DNA of 64,000 nucleotides from an uncultured beta proteobacterium (GTDB lineage: Bacteria > Pseudomonadota > Gammaproteobacteria > Burkholderiales > Burkholderiaceae_C): the NCBI GenBank assembly GCA_903905735.1, contig CAIVHU010000016.1, forward strand, positions 1 to 64,000, written 5' to 3'. Below are positions 1 to 9,606 of this stretch, piece by piece (the stretch's first letter is position 1; the number at the start of each line of letters is the position of its first letter). Under the pieces are notes generated by a model, which worked only from the letters and a program-made list of their open reading frames with translations, ran no database searches and had not been told where the DNA came from. A program made the position numbers and the translations under genes.

Positions 1-57
1 CAACAGCAATAACTCATCGTCGCCTTCTACCCCCGAGACCTCTGTCATCACATTCAT
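1..57 (-). CDS. 5' end of a truncated CDS (MNVMTEVSGVEGDDELLLL...), product unknown
   Basis: Reverse-strand ATG at 57 preceded by AAGGAGAT-like RBS (62-69); open to window edge. Confidence 0.5.
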   Translation of the reverse strand, partial: MNVMTEVSGVEGDDELLLL

Positions 58-255
58 CGCCTATCTCCTTGCATGTTGCACTGAAGACAGACAATATCGA
101 ACTCATGCCGCTAATTCATGCAGATTTGCCGGAGGGACACGAGCAAAGTCTGTTGCACAGGCAGCAGCTGACCGACGCGCGCATTCGCGTCGTTTGATGG
201 CGCTGCCAGTTTTTGCCGCTTTTCGTGGCAATAATAGGGGCATGGAGCGTGCCTC

Positions 256-1125
256 ATGCCTGTCAGAGATTTGAACCGTGAACTGGATGCCGCGCGTGAC
301 GCGGGTCCGGTCAAAGACATCGTTATCCCCCCGTGCCCACAATTGCTGGTGCAACTGCAAAATGAGTTGGCCCAGGCCGATCCCAACCCGAGTCGGGTGG
401 CTGACATTGCCGGTGGCGACGTGGCCATGGCGGCAGCGCTGATCAAAATCGCCAACAGTTCACTGTATGCGCGCCGTGAGCCGGTGAACTCGGTGGCGCA
501 GGCCATCGCCATGTTGGGTGTCAAACCCACTGCGACGATCCTGACCGGATTTTTGCTGCGCAGTGCCATCCGCATCGACCCGACGCTGATCGAACACTTT
601 TGGGAATCTTCTACCCGGCGCAGCCTGGCCATGGCGCATATTGCCCGCCAGATGTATGGACTGGACGTGGAGGTGGCCAAAACCTGCGGACTGTTTTTTC
701 ACGTGGGCATCCCGGTGATGCTGCAAGGCGTGCGCGGCTACAGCGGCACGCTGGTCGAAGCCCTGGCGCGCCAGGATCGCACCTTTATCCAGACCGAAAA
801 CGCCGCCCACCGCACCGACCATGCGGTGGTGGGAGCCATCGTGGCCAAAACCTGGCGGCTGCCGCAGGTGGTGGCCCACGCGGTGCGCCTGCACCACGAT
901 TTTGCGGTACTCGCTGATGCCAGCGTGCCGCTTGACGTGCGACAGCTGGTGGCCATTGCCGCCATCGCAGATCACCTAGTAGCCAGTCATGAAGGCGTGA
1001 AAGACCAGCGCGAGTGGGAGAAATTCGGCACCACCTGTCTGGCATTTTTGCAGGTAGGAGCCGGAGAGGTTGACACCTGGGTCGATGAAATCTACTCTGT
1101 TTTTGAAGGCGTTATCGTCGCCTAG
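256..1125 (+). CDS. HDOD domain-containing protein
   Basis: 289 aa; HDOD-like pattern (PPCPQLLVQLQNEL..., VADIAGGDVAMAAALIKIANSSLY, HHDFAVLA). Confidence 0.85.
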   Translation: MPVRDLNRELDAARDAGPVKDIVIPPCPQLLVQLQNELAQADPNPSRVADIAGGDVAMAAALIKIANSSLYARREPVNSVAQAIAMLGVKPTATILTGFLLRSAIRIDPTLIEHFWESSTRRSLAMAHIARQMYGLDVEVAKTCGLFFHVGIPVMLQGVRGYSGTLVEALARQDRTFIQTENAAHRTDHAVVGAIVAKTWRLPQVVAHAVRLHHDFAVLADASVPLDVRQLVAIAAIADHLVASHEGVKDQREWEKFGTTCLAFLQVGAGEVDTWVDEIYSVFEGVIVA

Positions 1126-1160
1126 CCTTTATGCAATAAGCGGTGACAGCTATCAATAGG
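1120..1160. repeat. Palindromic element copy; supplies stop codon of HDOD gene
   Basis: gccTAGcctttatgcaataagcggtgacagctatcaatagg. Confidence 0.8.
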
Positions 1161-1169
1161 ATTGCAGCG

Positions 1170-2312
1170 TTATTGACTGGCCGGGGGGCTTGATGCTTGC
1201 CCGCTGCCTGGCATGGCATGGACTTGTGCCGCTTGCATCACCGCCTGGCCCAGCTCAATCACCGCCATGGCGTAATAGCTGCTCCAGTTGTAGCGGGTGA
1301 TCACATAAAAGTTCTCGGTGCCAGCCACATAGCTCGGCGGCGCATCACCGTTTTGCAGCTCGATCAACGCCAGTTTGCCGGCGTGCAGCAGGGCTTCCCC
1401 GCTGGGTAACGCGCCTTTGGCCTGGAAACTGGCCACAGTGAACGTCGGCAGGATGTCCGGTGCCATCAGAGCGGGCAGATCCAGCCGGGTCGCATCGAAA
1501 CTCACCGGGTAATGCGTGGGCAGGCCGGGTTGCCAGCCAAAGGTTTTGAAATAGTTGGCCACCGAGCCGATCGCATCTGCCGGGCTAGTGAACAGGTCGA
1601 TCTTGCCGTCACCATCAAAGTCGACGGCGTACTGGTGCCAGCTGCTGGGCATGAATTGCGGCAAACCCATGGCCCCGGCGTAGCTGCCGCGCCAGGTAGT
1701 GGGGTCGGTGCCGGACAGGCTCATCTGGCTAAGGAATTGGGCCAGCTCGTTCTTGAAATAGATGCTGCGCTCGGCAGCGCGCGGGTGGCTGGCCGGAAAG
1801 TCAAACGCCAGCGTGGCCAGCGCGTCGAGCACGCGGAAATTGCCCATCTGCTGGCCGTAAATGGTTTCCACACCGATGACGCCCAGGATGATCTCCACCG
1901 GCACGCCGGTCTCAGCCTGCGCGCGCAGCAGTGTGTCGCGATTGGCTTGCCAGAAGGCCACGCCGGCCTTGATGCGCTGCGGCTCAACAAAGCGGGCGCG
2001 GTAGGCCTGCCAGTTTTTGGCCATGCCGACCGCCGGTGGTGTGACGGCTTTGGCAATGGCCGGGATGTAGCGCGCCTGCGCGAGCGCCTGGCGCACCCAG
2101 GCAGCGTCCAGATCGAACTGCTGGGCGACCTCGTCCGCTGCCTGCATGGCGTCTGAGCGCTGGGCGTAGCTGGGGCCGGGAATGGACGCACTGACGGCTG
2201 TTTTGCTGGCCCTCTTTTTATGATGATGATTTCGGGCCTCAGCGCTTATCCATAAAGCGCTGATAGCTATGAAAAGAAGTGCAAATAATGGTCGAGTGGC
2301 AAGCAAAGGCAT
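1170..2312 (-). CDS. mltB: Lytic murein transglycosylase B family
   Basis: IIGVIGVETIYGQQMGNFRVLDAL, SYAGAMGLPQFMPSSW, FYVITRYNWSSYYAMAV motifs; N-terminal signal peptide; ATG at 2312. Confidence 0.9.
   Translation of the reverse strand: MPLLATRPLFALLFIAISALWISAEARNHHHKKRASKTAVSASIPGPSYAQRSDAMQAADEVAQQFDLDAAWVRQALAQARYIPAIAKAVTPPAVGMAKNWQAYRARFVEPQRIKAGVAFWQANRDTLLRAQAETGVPVEIILGVIGVETIYGQQMGNFRVLDALATLAFDFPASHPRAAERSIYFKNELAQFLSQMSLSGTDPTTWRGSYAGAMGLPQFMPSSWHQYAVDFDGDGKIDLFTSPADAIGSVANYFKTFGWQPGLPTHYPVSFDATRLDLPALMAPDILPTFTVASFQAKGALPSGEALLHAGKLALIELQNGDAPPSYVAGTENFYVITRYNWSSYYAMAVIELGQAVMQAAQVHAMPGSGQASSPPASQ
2234..2279. repeat. Palindromic element encoding MltB signal peptide region
   Basis: gggcctcagcgcttatccataaagcgctgatagctatgaaaagaag. 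Confidence 0.85.
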
Positions 2313-2329
2313 GAGTAGTATCAAGGCGT

Positions 2330-4357
2330 CTATGTGCCCCAGCGCAGCTGCTGGAGTTCACGTTGCAGTGTAGTGAGCTGGTGTTTGAAGGTTGGCCCCG
2401 TGCTGGTCGGGGCGTAGCGCAGGGCTTCCAGACGCAGCAGCCAATTCGCAAAGTTTTGCGCCTCGGCTTGCTGATCAGTCTGGTTTTGGAGTTGTTGGGT
2501 CATCTGGCGAGGGGTGGCATTGGGTGGTGCCGGGAGTCCGGCGCGTTGCAGGCGGGCTTGGGCGCGTGCCAGCAGGCGCAGCCAGGGGTCCTGACGGTGG
2601 CGATCCCAGGCGCCCCAGGCGGCGCCGATCAGGCTGACGGTGATGACGATGGCGCACAGCAGGTAGATCAGGTCTTCCCAGCTGGGCGACTCAAAACCGA
2701 TGTTTTTGAGCAGATCCAACTGGCGGGCCTGGCTGTAGTTCAGCACCCACTGGTTCCAGCGGTTGTTGATCGCCTCCCAGGTGGCGCGCAGGTTCAGGGC
2801 CAAGGCCGGGCTCACGGTGCCCAGAAGCGCACGGGCGACAACGCCGCGCGGGGGTTCCAGTCGGGCAAAACTGCCGGTGCGCGACGGGGCCACCACCGAT
2901 GTCGGGTCCACCCGCACCCAGCCCTGACCGGGCAACCAGACCTCGGCCCAGGCATGGGCATCGCTCTGGCGCACGGTCCAGAACCCATCGACGCTGTTGC
3001 GTTCGCCGCCCTGGTAGCCGGTGACCACGCGCGCGGGCACGCCAGCGCCACGCATCAGGATGACAAAGCCCGCCGCGAAGTGTTCACAAAACCCGGCTTT
3101 GCGGTCAAACCAGAACTCGTCAGCGCTGTCGCGGCCATACACACCCGGCTCCAGGGTATAGACATAGCCGCCGGTGCGCAGCTTCTCCAGCGCCTGTTTC
3201 ACCACGAACTCTCCCGCGGCCTGGCCCGCAGGTGCCGCTGCTTTGAGCGTTTGTGCCAACGCCAGCGTGCGCGGGTTGAAGCGTCTGGGCAACGCCAGGT
3301 ACGGTGCCAGCTGCCGGGCGTTCTGGTTCTGGCCGTAGCTGAACTGCGGGTAGCTGGTGGCCTGGTAGCGCAGCAGTTCGGTGGCGTTGCGGTCCTGCAG
3401 CCATTGCAGCTCAGCGGTCATGCGGGCGTGGCCCTCGGGCACTTGGGGCGGGTTGGGCGTGGCATCGAGCGTCAGCAGCCAGGGGCGCTGGTTCGGCTCC
3501 AGCGTGACCTGGTAGCGCACTGCCGGGCCTTGCACCTGGAGTTGGGCATCCTGGTCACGCAGCACGCTGAAGCGCTCGTTAGGTCGCCAGCGCACGCCGT
3601 CAAAGTTGGACAGCACCGGGCCGCGAAAGTACATCTCGCTCTGTGCCGGCGGAGCGCCTTCAAAGGCAATGCGCATGGCCACGCTGTCGTCAAGCGCCAG
3701 GCTGGCGATGTTGCCCACCGTCATCTCGGCCGACAAACCGCTGCGCCCGGTCATGGCATCGCTGGGCAGGCCCCACAGCGGCGCCATGCGCGGAAACAGC
3801 AGGAACAGCACCACCATGATCGGTGCGCCCAGCAGCGTCATGCCACCGGCAATGCGTGCTGCGTGCCACAGGGGTGGGCGGCCCACCGGCATGTGGGCGT
3901 TGACCAGCGCCGTCAGCAGGCCCAGCAGCGCCACCAGCATGGCCGCAGCGGTGAGCAGCGACTGCGAGTAAAAGAAGTTGGTCAACATCAGGAAGAAGCT
4001 GAGGAAAAACACCACAAACGCGTCGCGTTGGGCGCGCAGTTCCAGGGTTTTCAGGGCCAGCAGCACCACCACCAGCGTGACCCCGGCATCGCGCCCAAGC
4101 AGGGTTTTGAAGGAGAGCAAGGTGCCAGCCACGGCCAGTGCCAGCAAACCCAGTCGCCACCATTTGCTCGGCAGCGGTTGCCCGCGCCAGGCGAGTACGC
4201 CTCGCCAAAATATCACCGCGCCGGTGAGCAGGCCGCACCAAATCGGCAACTCGCCGAGCATGGGTGCCACCACCCAGCCGATCACCAGCAGCATGAAAAG
4301 CGTATCACGCGCTTCACGCGGCAGGTGGGTGAGGGCGCTGAGTGGCACTATCTGCAT
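2330..4357 (-). CDS. TgpA-like DUF3488/transglutaminase membrane protein
   Basis: Multi-TM N-terminus, transglutaminase core (AGFCEHFAAGFVILMRGAGVPARVVTGYQGG...DAHAWAEVWLPGQGWVRVDPT). Confidence 0.9.
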   Translation of the reverse strand: MQIVPLSALTHLPREARDTLFMLLVIGWVVAPMLGELPIWCGLLTGAVIFWRGVLAWRGQPLPSKWWRLGLLALAVAGTLLSFKTLLGRDAGVTLVVVLLALKTLELRAQRDAFVVFFLSFFLMLTNFFYSQSLLTAAAMLVALLGLLTALVNAHMPVGRPPLWHAARIAGGMTLLGAPIMVVLFLLFPRMAPLWGLPSDAMTGRSGLSAEMTVGNIASLALDDSVAMRIAFEGAPPAQSEMYFRGPVLSNFDGVRWRPNERFSVLRDQDAQLQVQGPAVRYQVTLEPNQRPWLLTLDATPNPPQVPEGHARMTAELQWLQDRNATELLRYQATSYPQFSYGQNQNARQLAPYLALPRRFNPRTLALAQTLKAAAPAGQAAGEFVVKQALEKLRTGGYVYTLEPGVYGRDSADEFWFDRKAGFCEHFAAGFVILMRGAGVPARVVTGYQGGERNSVDGFWTVRQSDAHAWAEVWLPGQGWVRVDPTSVVAPSRTGSFARLEPPRGVVARALLGTVSPALALNLRATWEAINNRWNQWVLNYSQARQLDLLKNIGFESPSWEDLIYLLCAIVITVSLIGAAWGAWDRHRQDPWLRLLARAQARLQRAGLPAPPNATPRQMTQQLQNQTDQQAEAQNFANWLLRLEALRYAPTSTGPTFKHQLTTLQRELQQLRWGT

Positions 4358-4406
4358 GCGCACGGTCCAGGCAGGTCGGCAGGGTTTAGCATGGCTTGGC
4401 CGGGGT

Positions 4407-5378
4407 TCATGCCAGTGCCAGCGCCCGCAGACAGCGTTGCAGATGGGCCGGGCCGTCATCCGGCTTGATCTCCTGGTTGCCCAGGCGCAGCCCGTAGCGC
4501 AGGCCCAGCTGGTCAGCCCGCAGCACCCAGGCGCACAGGCGGCTGAGTTGCTGCTCGGGGTGGTTCAGGTCGGTGAGCGCTCGGTCCAGCCACAGGTCGT
4601 GCTGCTGCGCGGCCACACTGTCGCGGCTGACCAGTTCGCCGGTTTTGGCGGCTTTTTTCCAAAGGATGTTTTTCAGCGGGTCGCCGCGCCGGTACGGGCG
4701 CAGGCTGTCGGGCTCGCCGTGGTGACGTGGTGCGGTGCGGGTGGTGCCGTGGTCGGCATCGGAGGTGCCATCAGGCAGTGGCGGTGGCTTGGCTTCGGGT
4801 TGGGGATAGACCAGCACTTGTGCGGCGGGCCGCCAAAGCGTCCAGACCCGAAAGGTACCCAGCGGAAACAGCGTCTGCGCGCTCAGCGTGGGCAGACGGT
4901 GCAAACCACGCGCTGTCGGTTGCCAGGCCAAGTGCACGCTGGCGCTGGCTTTGGGTGGTACGTCGGTGTGCACCCACTGGCCGGTGTCGGTGACGGCCAT
5001 CGCCAGGGCGTAGCGCATGCGCTGGCGGGTGTTCAATACTTTGATGCCGAATAGGGCTTTATCCCCCGCAAAGACTGGGTTATGCGCTCCTAAAGTCATA
5101 GTGATTCCGCGCAGGTTACCGTGGCTCACATGCATCGCCACCAGGGCGCAGCCAGCCAGCAAAAACGTCAGCAGGTAGCCCAGGTTGAGCTGGTAGTTGA
5201 TCGATGCCACCAGCAGCACCAGCAGCGTGATCCCCAGCAGCAGCCCGGCGCGGGTGGGCAGGATATAGACATTGCGCTGGGTCAGGGTGACGCTGTCAGC
5301 CATCGGCATGCGCGCCTGCCACCACCGGGCAAAGCGCGCTCGTGCCAGCGCAACCGGGCTCCAAGCCAGGGTACTCAT
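4407..5378 (-). CDS. DUF58 domain-containing protein
   Basis: Two N-terminal TMs then SLRPYRRGDPLKNILWKKAAKTGELVSRD; operon with MoxR. Confidence 0.9.
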   Translation of the reverse strand: MSTLAWSPVALARARFARWWQARMPMADSVTLTQRNVYILPTRAGLLLGITLLVLLVASINYQLNLGYLLTFLLAGCALVAMHVSHGNLRGITMTLGAHNPVFAGDKALFGIKVLNTRQRMRYALAMAVTDTGQWVHTDVPPKASASVHLAWQPTARGLHRLPTLSAQTLFPLGTFRVWTLWRPAAQVLVYPQPEAKPPPLPDGTSDADHGTTRTAPRHHGEPDSLRPYRRGDPLKNILWKKAAKTGELVSRDSVAAQQHDLWLDRALTDLNHPEQQLSRLCAWVLRADQLGLRYGLRLGNQEIKPDDGPAHLQRCLRALALA

Positions 5379-5452
5379 GGACCTAACTTGGCCTGGCCAC
5401 CGGGTGCGCCCCGCAGATGAAGACGCGCCAAAAGCGCTTCGGGCGGGAGCCA

Positions 5453-6373
5453 TTACGGCAGCGGCACTGCGTCCAACATGGCCCGCACTTGCTCCACCGC
5501 GCCCCGGTTGGCATCACCCGTGGGAATGAGCCGGTGGGCAATGGTTTGCGGCAGGCTGGCGCGCACGTCGTCCGGTGCCACATAGTTGCGCCCGCTCAAC
5601 AAGGCTCGTGCCTTGGCCGCGCGCAGCACCGCAATACCGGCACGCGGGCTCAGGCCCTGCACAAACCACTGGCCCGAGCGGGTGGCCGAAAGCAAGTCCT
5701 GCACATAGTCCAGCAGCGGGTCAGCGGCGTGCACCGCCTGCACCTGGCGCTGCAACTCCAGCAGTTCGCTGGCGGTGAGCAGGCTGGGCAGCGTATCGAC
5801 CAGTTCGCGCCGGTCCACACCGCACAGCAACTGGCGTTCGGCTTCGCGGCTCGGGTAACCCAGCGAGATGCACATCAGGAAACGGTCGAGTTGCGACTCG
5901 GGCAGCGCATAGGTGCCTGCCTGGTCCATCGGGTTTTGCGTGGCAATGACAAAGAATGGCTGGGGCAGGGGGCGTGTTTCACCTTCCACCGTGACCTGCT
6001 TTTCTTCCATGGCTTCGAGCAGCGCGCTTTGTGTTTTGGGGCTGGCGCGGTTTATCTCGTCGGCCAGCAGCACCTGGGCAAACATCGGGCCGGGGTGAAA
6101 CACAAAGGCATCCTTGCCGCGCTCAAACACCGAGACACCCAGCAAGTCGCTGGGCATCAGGTCGGAGGTGAATTGCACCCGCGAGAAGTCCAGCCCGAAG
6201 GTGCGGGCCAGGGCGTGAGCCAGCGTGGTCTTGCCGACACCCGGCACGTCTTCGATCAGCAGGTGGCCACCCGCCAGCAGGCAGGCCACACAATCTTGAG
6301 TTTGCTCAAATTTCCCCACTATCACCGTGTTAAGCTGATTGACCAGGGCTGTAAGTTTTGCTTGTATATCCAT
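5453..6373 (-). CDS. MoxR family AAA+ ATPase
   Basis: EDVPGVGKTTLAHALA Walker A, LLADEINRASPKTQSALLEAMEE Walker B. Confidence 0.95.
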   Translation of the reverse strand: MDIQAKLTALVNQLNTVIVGKFEQTQDCVACLLAGGHLLIEDVPGVGKTTLAHALARTFGLDFSRVQFTSDLMPSDLLGVSVFERGKDAFVFHPGPMFAQVLLADEINRASPKTQSALLEAMEEKQVTVEGETRPLPQPFFVIATQNPMDQAGTYALPESQLDRFLMCISLGYPSREAERQLLCGVDRRELVDTLPSLLTASELLELQRQVQAVHAADPLLDYVQDLLSATRSGQWFVQGLSPRAGIAVLRAAKARALLSGRNYVAPDDVRASLPQTIAHRLIPTGDANRGAVEQVRAMLDAVPLP

Positions 6374-6415
6374 CAGGTAACCTTACCAAAAAATAATCCC
6401 AGGAGAACAACCATC

Positions 6416-7369
6416 ATGACAATGACCGGATACTTTACCCACCCGAGCTTTCGCAAACATGAAATGGGCCCGGGCCACCCCGAGTGCCCCGAGCGGCTCG
6501 ATGCCATTGACGACCGCCTGCTGATTTCGGGCCTGGACGTGGCGCTGGACCGCCGCGAAGCCACCCCCGCTTCCACCTCAGACATCGAATTGGCCCATGG
6601 TCGCATGTATGTGGCCGCCATTCGAGGCCTCAACGCCGAGCTCAAGGAAGAAATCGCCGCCGGTGGTGCCGACCACCTGCAGATCGACCCTGACACCAGC
6701 ATCAACGTCCATACCTGGACCGCCGCGTTACACGCCGCCGGTGCCGCTACCGATGCGGTCGATGCGGTGCTGGCAGGCGAGATGAGTACCGCGTTTTGCG
6801 CCGTGCGCCCGCCGGGCCACCACGCCTGCCGCGACAAGGCGGGCGGTTTTTGTTTTTTCAACAACGTGGCGATTGCCGCCAAGTACGCGCTGGAGCGGCA
6901 CAACCTGCAGCGTGTGGCGATCGTCGATTTTGACGTGCACCACGGCAACGGAACCGAAGACATCGTCAAGGGCGATGACCGTATTTTGATGGTGAGCTTT
7001 TACCAGCACCCGTTTTACCCGTTGGACTGGGTGCATTCCGACGCGCCGAACCTGTGTAACCTGCCCGTGCCGGCCTACACCCGTGGTATGGAAATCCGAG
7101 AGATGATCGAAGCCGCCTGGATGCCGCGGCTGGAAGAGTTCAAGCCAGAGCTGATCCTGATCAGCGCTGGCTTTGATGCACACCGTGAGGACGACATGGG
7201 GCAACTCGGTCTGGTGGAAAACGACTACGCCTGGATCACCAGTCGCATCATGGATGTGGCACGCCGCCACGCCCAGGGCCGCGTCATCAGTTGCCTGGAA
7301 GGTGGCTATGTGATGAGTCCGCTGGCGCGCAGCGTGGAGGCGCATATCCGGGTCTTGGCGGATGTCTGA
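6416..7369 (+). CDS. Histone deacetylase family protein
   Basis: MTMTGYFTHPSFRKHEMGPGHPECPERL..., RPPGHHA, DFDVHHGNGTE, ISAGFDAHREDDMG; RBS aggaga. Confidence 0.93.
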   Translation: MTMTGYFTHPSFRKHEMGPGHPECPERLDAIDDRLLISGLDVALDRREATPASTSDIELAHGRMYVAAIRGLNAELKEEIAAGGADHLQIDPDTSINVHTWTAALHAAGAATDAVDAVLAGEMSTAFCAVRPPGHHACRDKAGGFCFFNNVAIAAKYALERHNLQRVAIVDFDVHHGNGTEDIVKGDDRILMVSFYQHPFYPLDWVHSDAPNLCNLPVPAYTRGMEIREMIEAAWMPRLEEFKPELILISAGFDAHREDDMGQLGLVENDYAWITSRIMDVARRHAQGRVISCLEGGYVMSPLARSVEAHIRVLADV

Positions 7370-8630
7370 TGCGCAACCTGACGACCTGCAGACCTGGTTG
7401 GCAGCGCTGGCGCAGACCGGCACGCTGATTGAACTCGCCGTGCTGGCGGCGTGTGCGCTGCTGGCCTGGCTACTGGCCAACCTGGTCGCCAGGGCATTTG
7501 AGGGCCGTGATGCCAACAGCATCACCTTTGGCAAACGTATCATTGATGGTGTGCTGTTCCCGGCCCTGTGGCTGAGCTTGGCGTATCTGGTGCGCAAACC
7601 GCTGTCCCTGACGGTGCATCTGGCGGCTTTCAAGATCGCCATTCCGGTGCTGCTGTCGCTGCTGGTGATTCGTCTGGGTGTCAAAGTATTGCAGGCGGCC
7701 TTTACCGAAACGCCACTGATCAGGTTACTCGAGCGCAGTATTTCCTGGCTGGCCTGGCTGGCTTTTGTGTTGTGGGTCACCGGCTTGTTGCCGGTCGTGC
7801 TGGCAGAACTTGATGACATCAGCTGGAAGGTCGGCTCCAGCGAATTGTCAGCGCGCAAGATCATCGAGGGCTCGCTGACCGCCGCGCTGGTGCTGATCAT
7901 CACACTGTGGATATCGTCCGCCATTGAGGCCAAGCTGCTGCGCCACGCCACTGGCAGCGAACTGAGCCTGCGCAAGGCCTTCAGCAATGCGGCCAAGGCC
8001 TTGCTGATGTTTGTCGGGCTGTTGCTGGCTTTGTCTGCGGTGGGCATTGACCTGTCGGCTTTGTCGGTCTTGGGTGGTGCGGTGGGGGTGGGCATTGGCT
8101 TTGGTCTGCAGAAGCTCGCCGCCAATTACGTGAGCGGTTTTGTGATTCTGGCCGAGCGCAGTATGCGCATTGGCGACACCGTTCAGGTGGACAACTTCAG
8201 CGGGGTCGTCACCCAGATCAATGCACGCTACACGGTGATCCGCTCGCTCAGTGGCCGCGAATCCATCGTACCCAACGAGATGCTGATCACCAGCCGGGTC
8301 GAGAATCTGTCGCTGGCTGATCCCAAAGTGTGGCAGTTTGCCACCGTGTCGGTGGGTTATGGCAGCGATGTGGAACTGGTCACACGGCTGCTGCTGCAGG
8401 CAGCAAGCTCGCAGGCGAGGGTGCTGACAGACCCCGGCCCGACGGTGGCGCTGATGAATTTTGGCGCCGACGGGCTCGAGTTCCGGCTTGGTTACTGGAT
8501 CAGCGACCCCGAAAACGGCAGTGACAACCTGCGATCACTGGTCAATATGGAGATCCTGCGGCAGCTGCGCGAGCATCAGATTGATATTCCTTACCCGCAA
8601 CGGGTCATTCATCAGCGGGTTGCGGTGTGA
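7362..8630 (+). CDS. Mechanosensitive ion channel, MscS family
   Basis: GGAVGVGIGFGLQKLAANYVSGFVILAERSMRIGDTV pore/beta-domain motif. Confidence 0.93.
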   Translation: MSDAQPDDLQTWLAALAQTGTLIELAVLAACALLAWLLANLVARAFEGRDANSITFGKRIIDGVLFPALWLSLAYLVRKPLSLTVHLAAFKIAIPVLLSLLVIRLGVKVLQAAFTETPLIRLLERSISWLAWLAFVLWVTGLLPVVLAELDDISWKVGSSELSARKIIEGSLTAALVLIITLWISSAIEAKLLRHATGSELSLRKAFSNAAKALLMFVGLLLALSAVGIDLSALSVLGGAVGVGIGFGLQKLAANYVSGFVILAERSMRIGDTVQVDNFSGVVTQINARYTVIRSLSGRESIVPNEMLITSRVENLSLADPKVWQFATVSVGYGSDVELVTRLLLQAASSQARVLTDPGPTVALMNFGADGLEFRLGYWISDPENGSDNLRSLVNMEILRQLREHQIDIPYPQRVIHQRVAV

Positions 8631-8743
8631 GTTGGCAAAGTCCTGTCTATAATAAAAAAGCACGATCGTTCGTTTATTGGTTTTTCCCCGGATTGTCGTT
8701 CTGACGACCAAGCTGACATGCCTAGCCGCATAGAATGCTCGAG

Positions 8744-8759
8744 TTGACGTGCACGTCAA
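8744..8759. promoter_or_regulatory. Perfect 16-bp palindrome TTGACGTGCACGTCAA upstream of etfB (candidate operator)
   Basis: Direct reading of sequence. Confidence 0.5.
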
Positions 8760-8821
8760 TCAGTCTGGCGTGCTTGCGCTGTTTTATAAGCCTTTAATCA
8801 CTACTTTGGAGAGACGAATTT

Positions 8822-9571
8822 ATGAAAGTCCTGGTCGCAGTCAAACGCGTGGTGGACTACAACGTGAAGGTCCGTGTCAAGTCGGACCAGACCGGTGTAG
8901 ATATCGCCAACGTCAAAATGAGCATGAACCCGTTTGACGAAATCGCCATCGAAGAAGCCGTGCGCCTGAAAGAAAAAGGCATCGCCACCGAGATCATCGC
9001 TGTCTCCTGCGGTGTCACCCAATGCCAGGAAACCCTGCGCACAGCCATGGCCATCGGCGCTGACCGTGCCATCCTGGTTGAGTCCACCGCCGACCTGCAA
9101 CCCCTGGCCGTGGCCAAACTGCTCAAAGCGCTCATCGACAAAGAACAGCCCGGCTTGATTATTCTGGGCAAACAAGCCATCGACGACGACTGCAACCAGA
9201 CCGGCCAGATGCTCGCTGCGCTGGCGGATCTACCGCAAGTCACCTGCGCCAGCAAAATTGAAGTGGCCGACGGTAAAGCCAGCATCACCCGCGAAATCGA
9301 CGGTGGCCTGGAAACCCTGAGCGTGACCCTACCAGCCGTCATGACTGCGGATTTGCGCCTCAACGAACCCAGGTACGTCACCCTGCCCAACATCATGAAG
9401 GCCAAGAAGAAGCCGATGGACGTGATCAAGGCCGAAAACTTGGGTGTCGACGTCACGCCGGGCATCAAAATCCTCAAAGTCACCGAGCCACCCAAACGCA
9501 GCGCTGGCATCAAGGTGCCTGATGTCGCCGCCCTGGTGGACAAGCTCAAGAACGAAGCCAAGGTCATCTGA
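8822..9571 (+). CDS. etfB: Electron transfer flavoprotein subunit beta
   Basis: [20 protein letters not shown]..., [22 protein letters not shown]-like; adjacent to etfA. Confidence 0.96.
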   Translation: MKVLVAVKRVVDYNVKVRVKSDQTGVDIANVKMSMNPFDEIAIEEAVRLKEKGIATEIIAVSCGVTQCQETLRTAMAIGADRAILVESTADLQPLAVAKLLKALIDKEQPGLIILGKQAIDDDCNQTGQMLAALADLPQVTCASKIEVADGKASITREIDGGLETLSVTLPAVMTADLRLNEPRYVTLPNIMKAKKKPMDVIKAENLGVDVTPGIKILKVTEPPKRSAGIKVPDVAALVDKLKNEAKVI

Positions 9572-9606
9572 CCCGGCCATTGAACAAGACATTTGAAGGA
9601 AGATAC

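Noticed and set aside
1261-1300. taatagctgctccagttgtagcgg resembling the palindromic element
   Set aside because: Encodes the conserved MltB motif FYVITRYNWSSYYAMAV; explained by protein conservation.
2363-4468. 701-aa plus-strand ORF in the track
   Set aside because: Gln/His/Arg/Ala-rich shadow ORF antisense to the clear DUF3488/transglutaminase gene; typical GC-rich artefact.
5041-5100. aatagggctttatcccccgcaaagactgggttatgcgc as an element copy
   Set aside because: Matches the conserved NPVFAGDKALF region of DUF58 proteins and lacks the AGCTAT flank.
5417-6415. N-terminal ~330 residues of the 650-aa ORF 5417-7369
   Set aside because: Antisense to MoxR; the histone deacetylase domain starts at the ATG at 6416 with its own RBS.
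6728-8125. 465-aa minus-strand ORF
   Set aside because: Antisense to HDAC and MscS genes, no recognisable domain, low-complexity composition.
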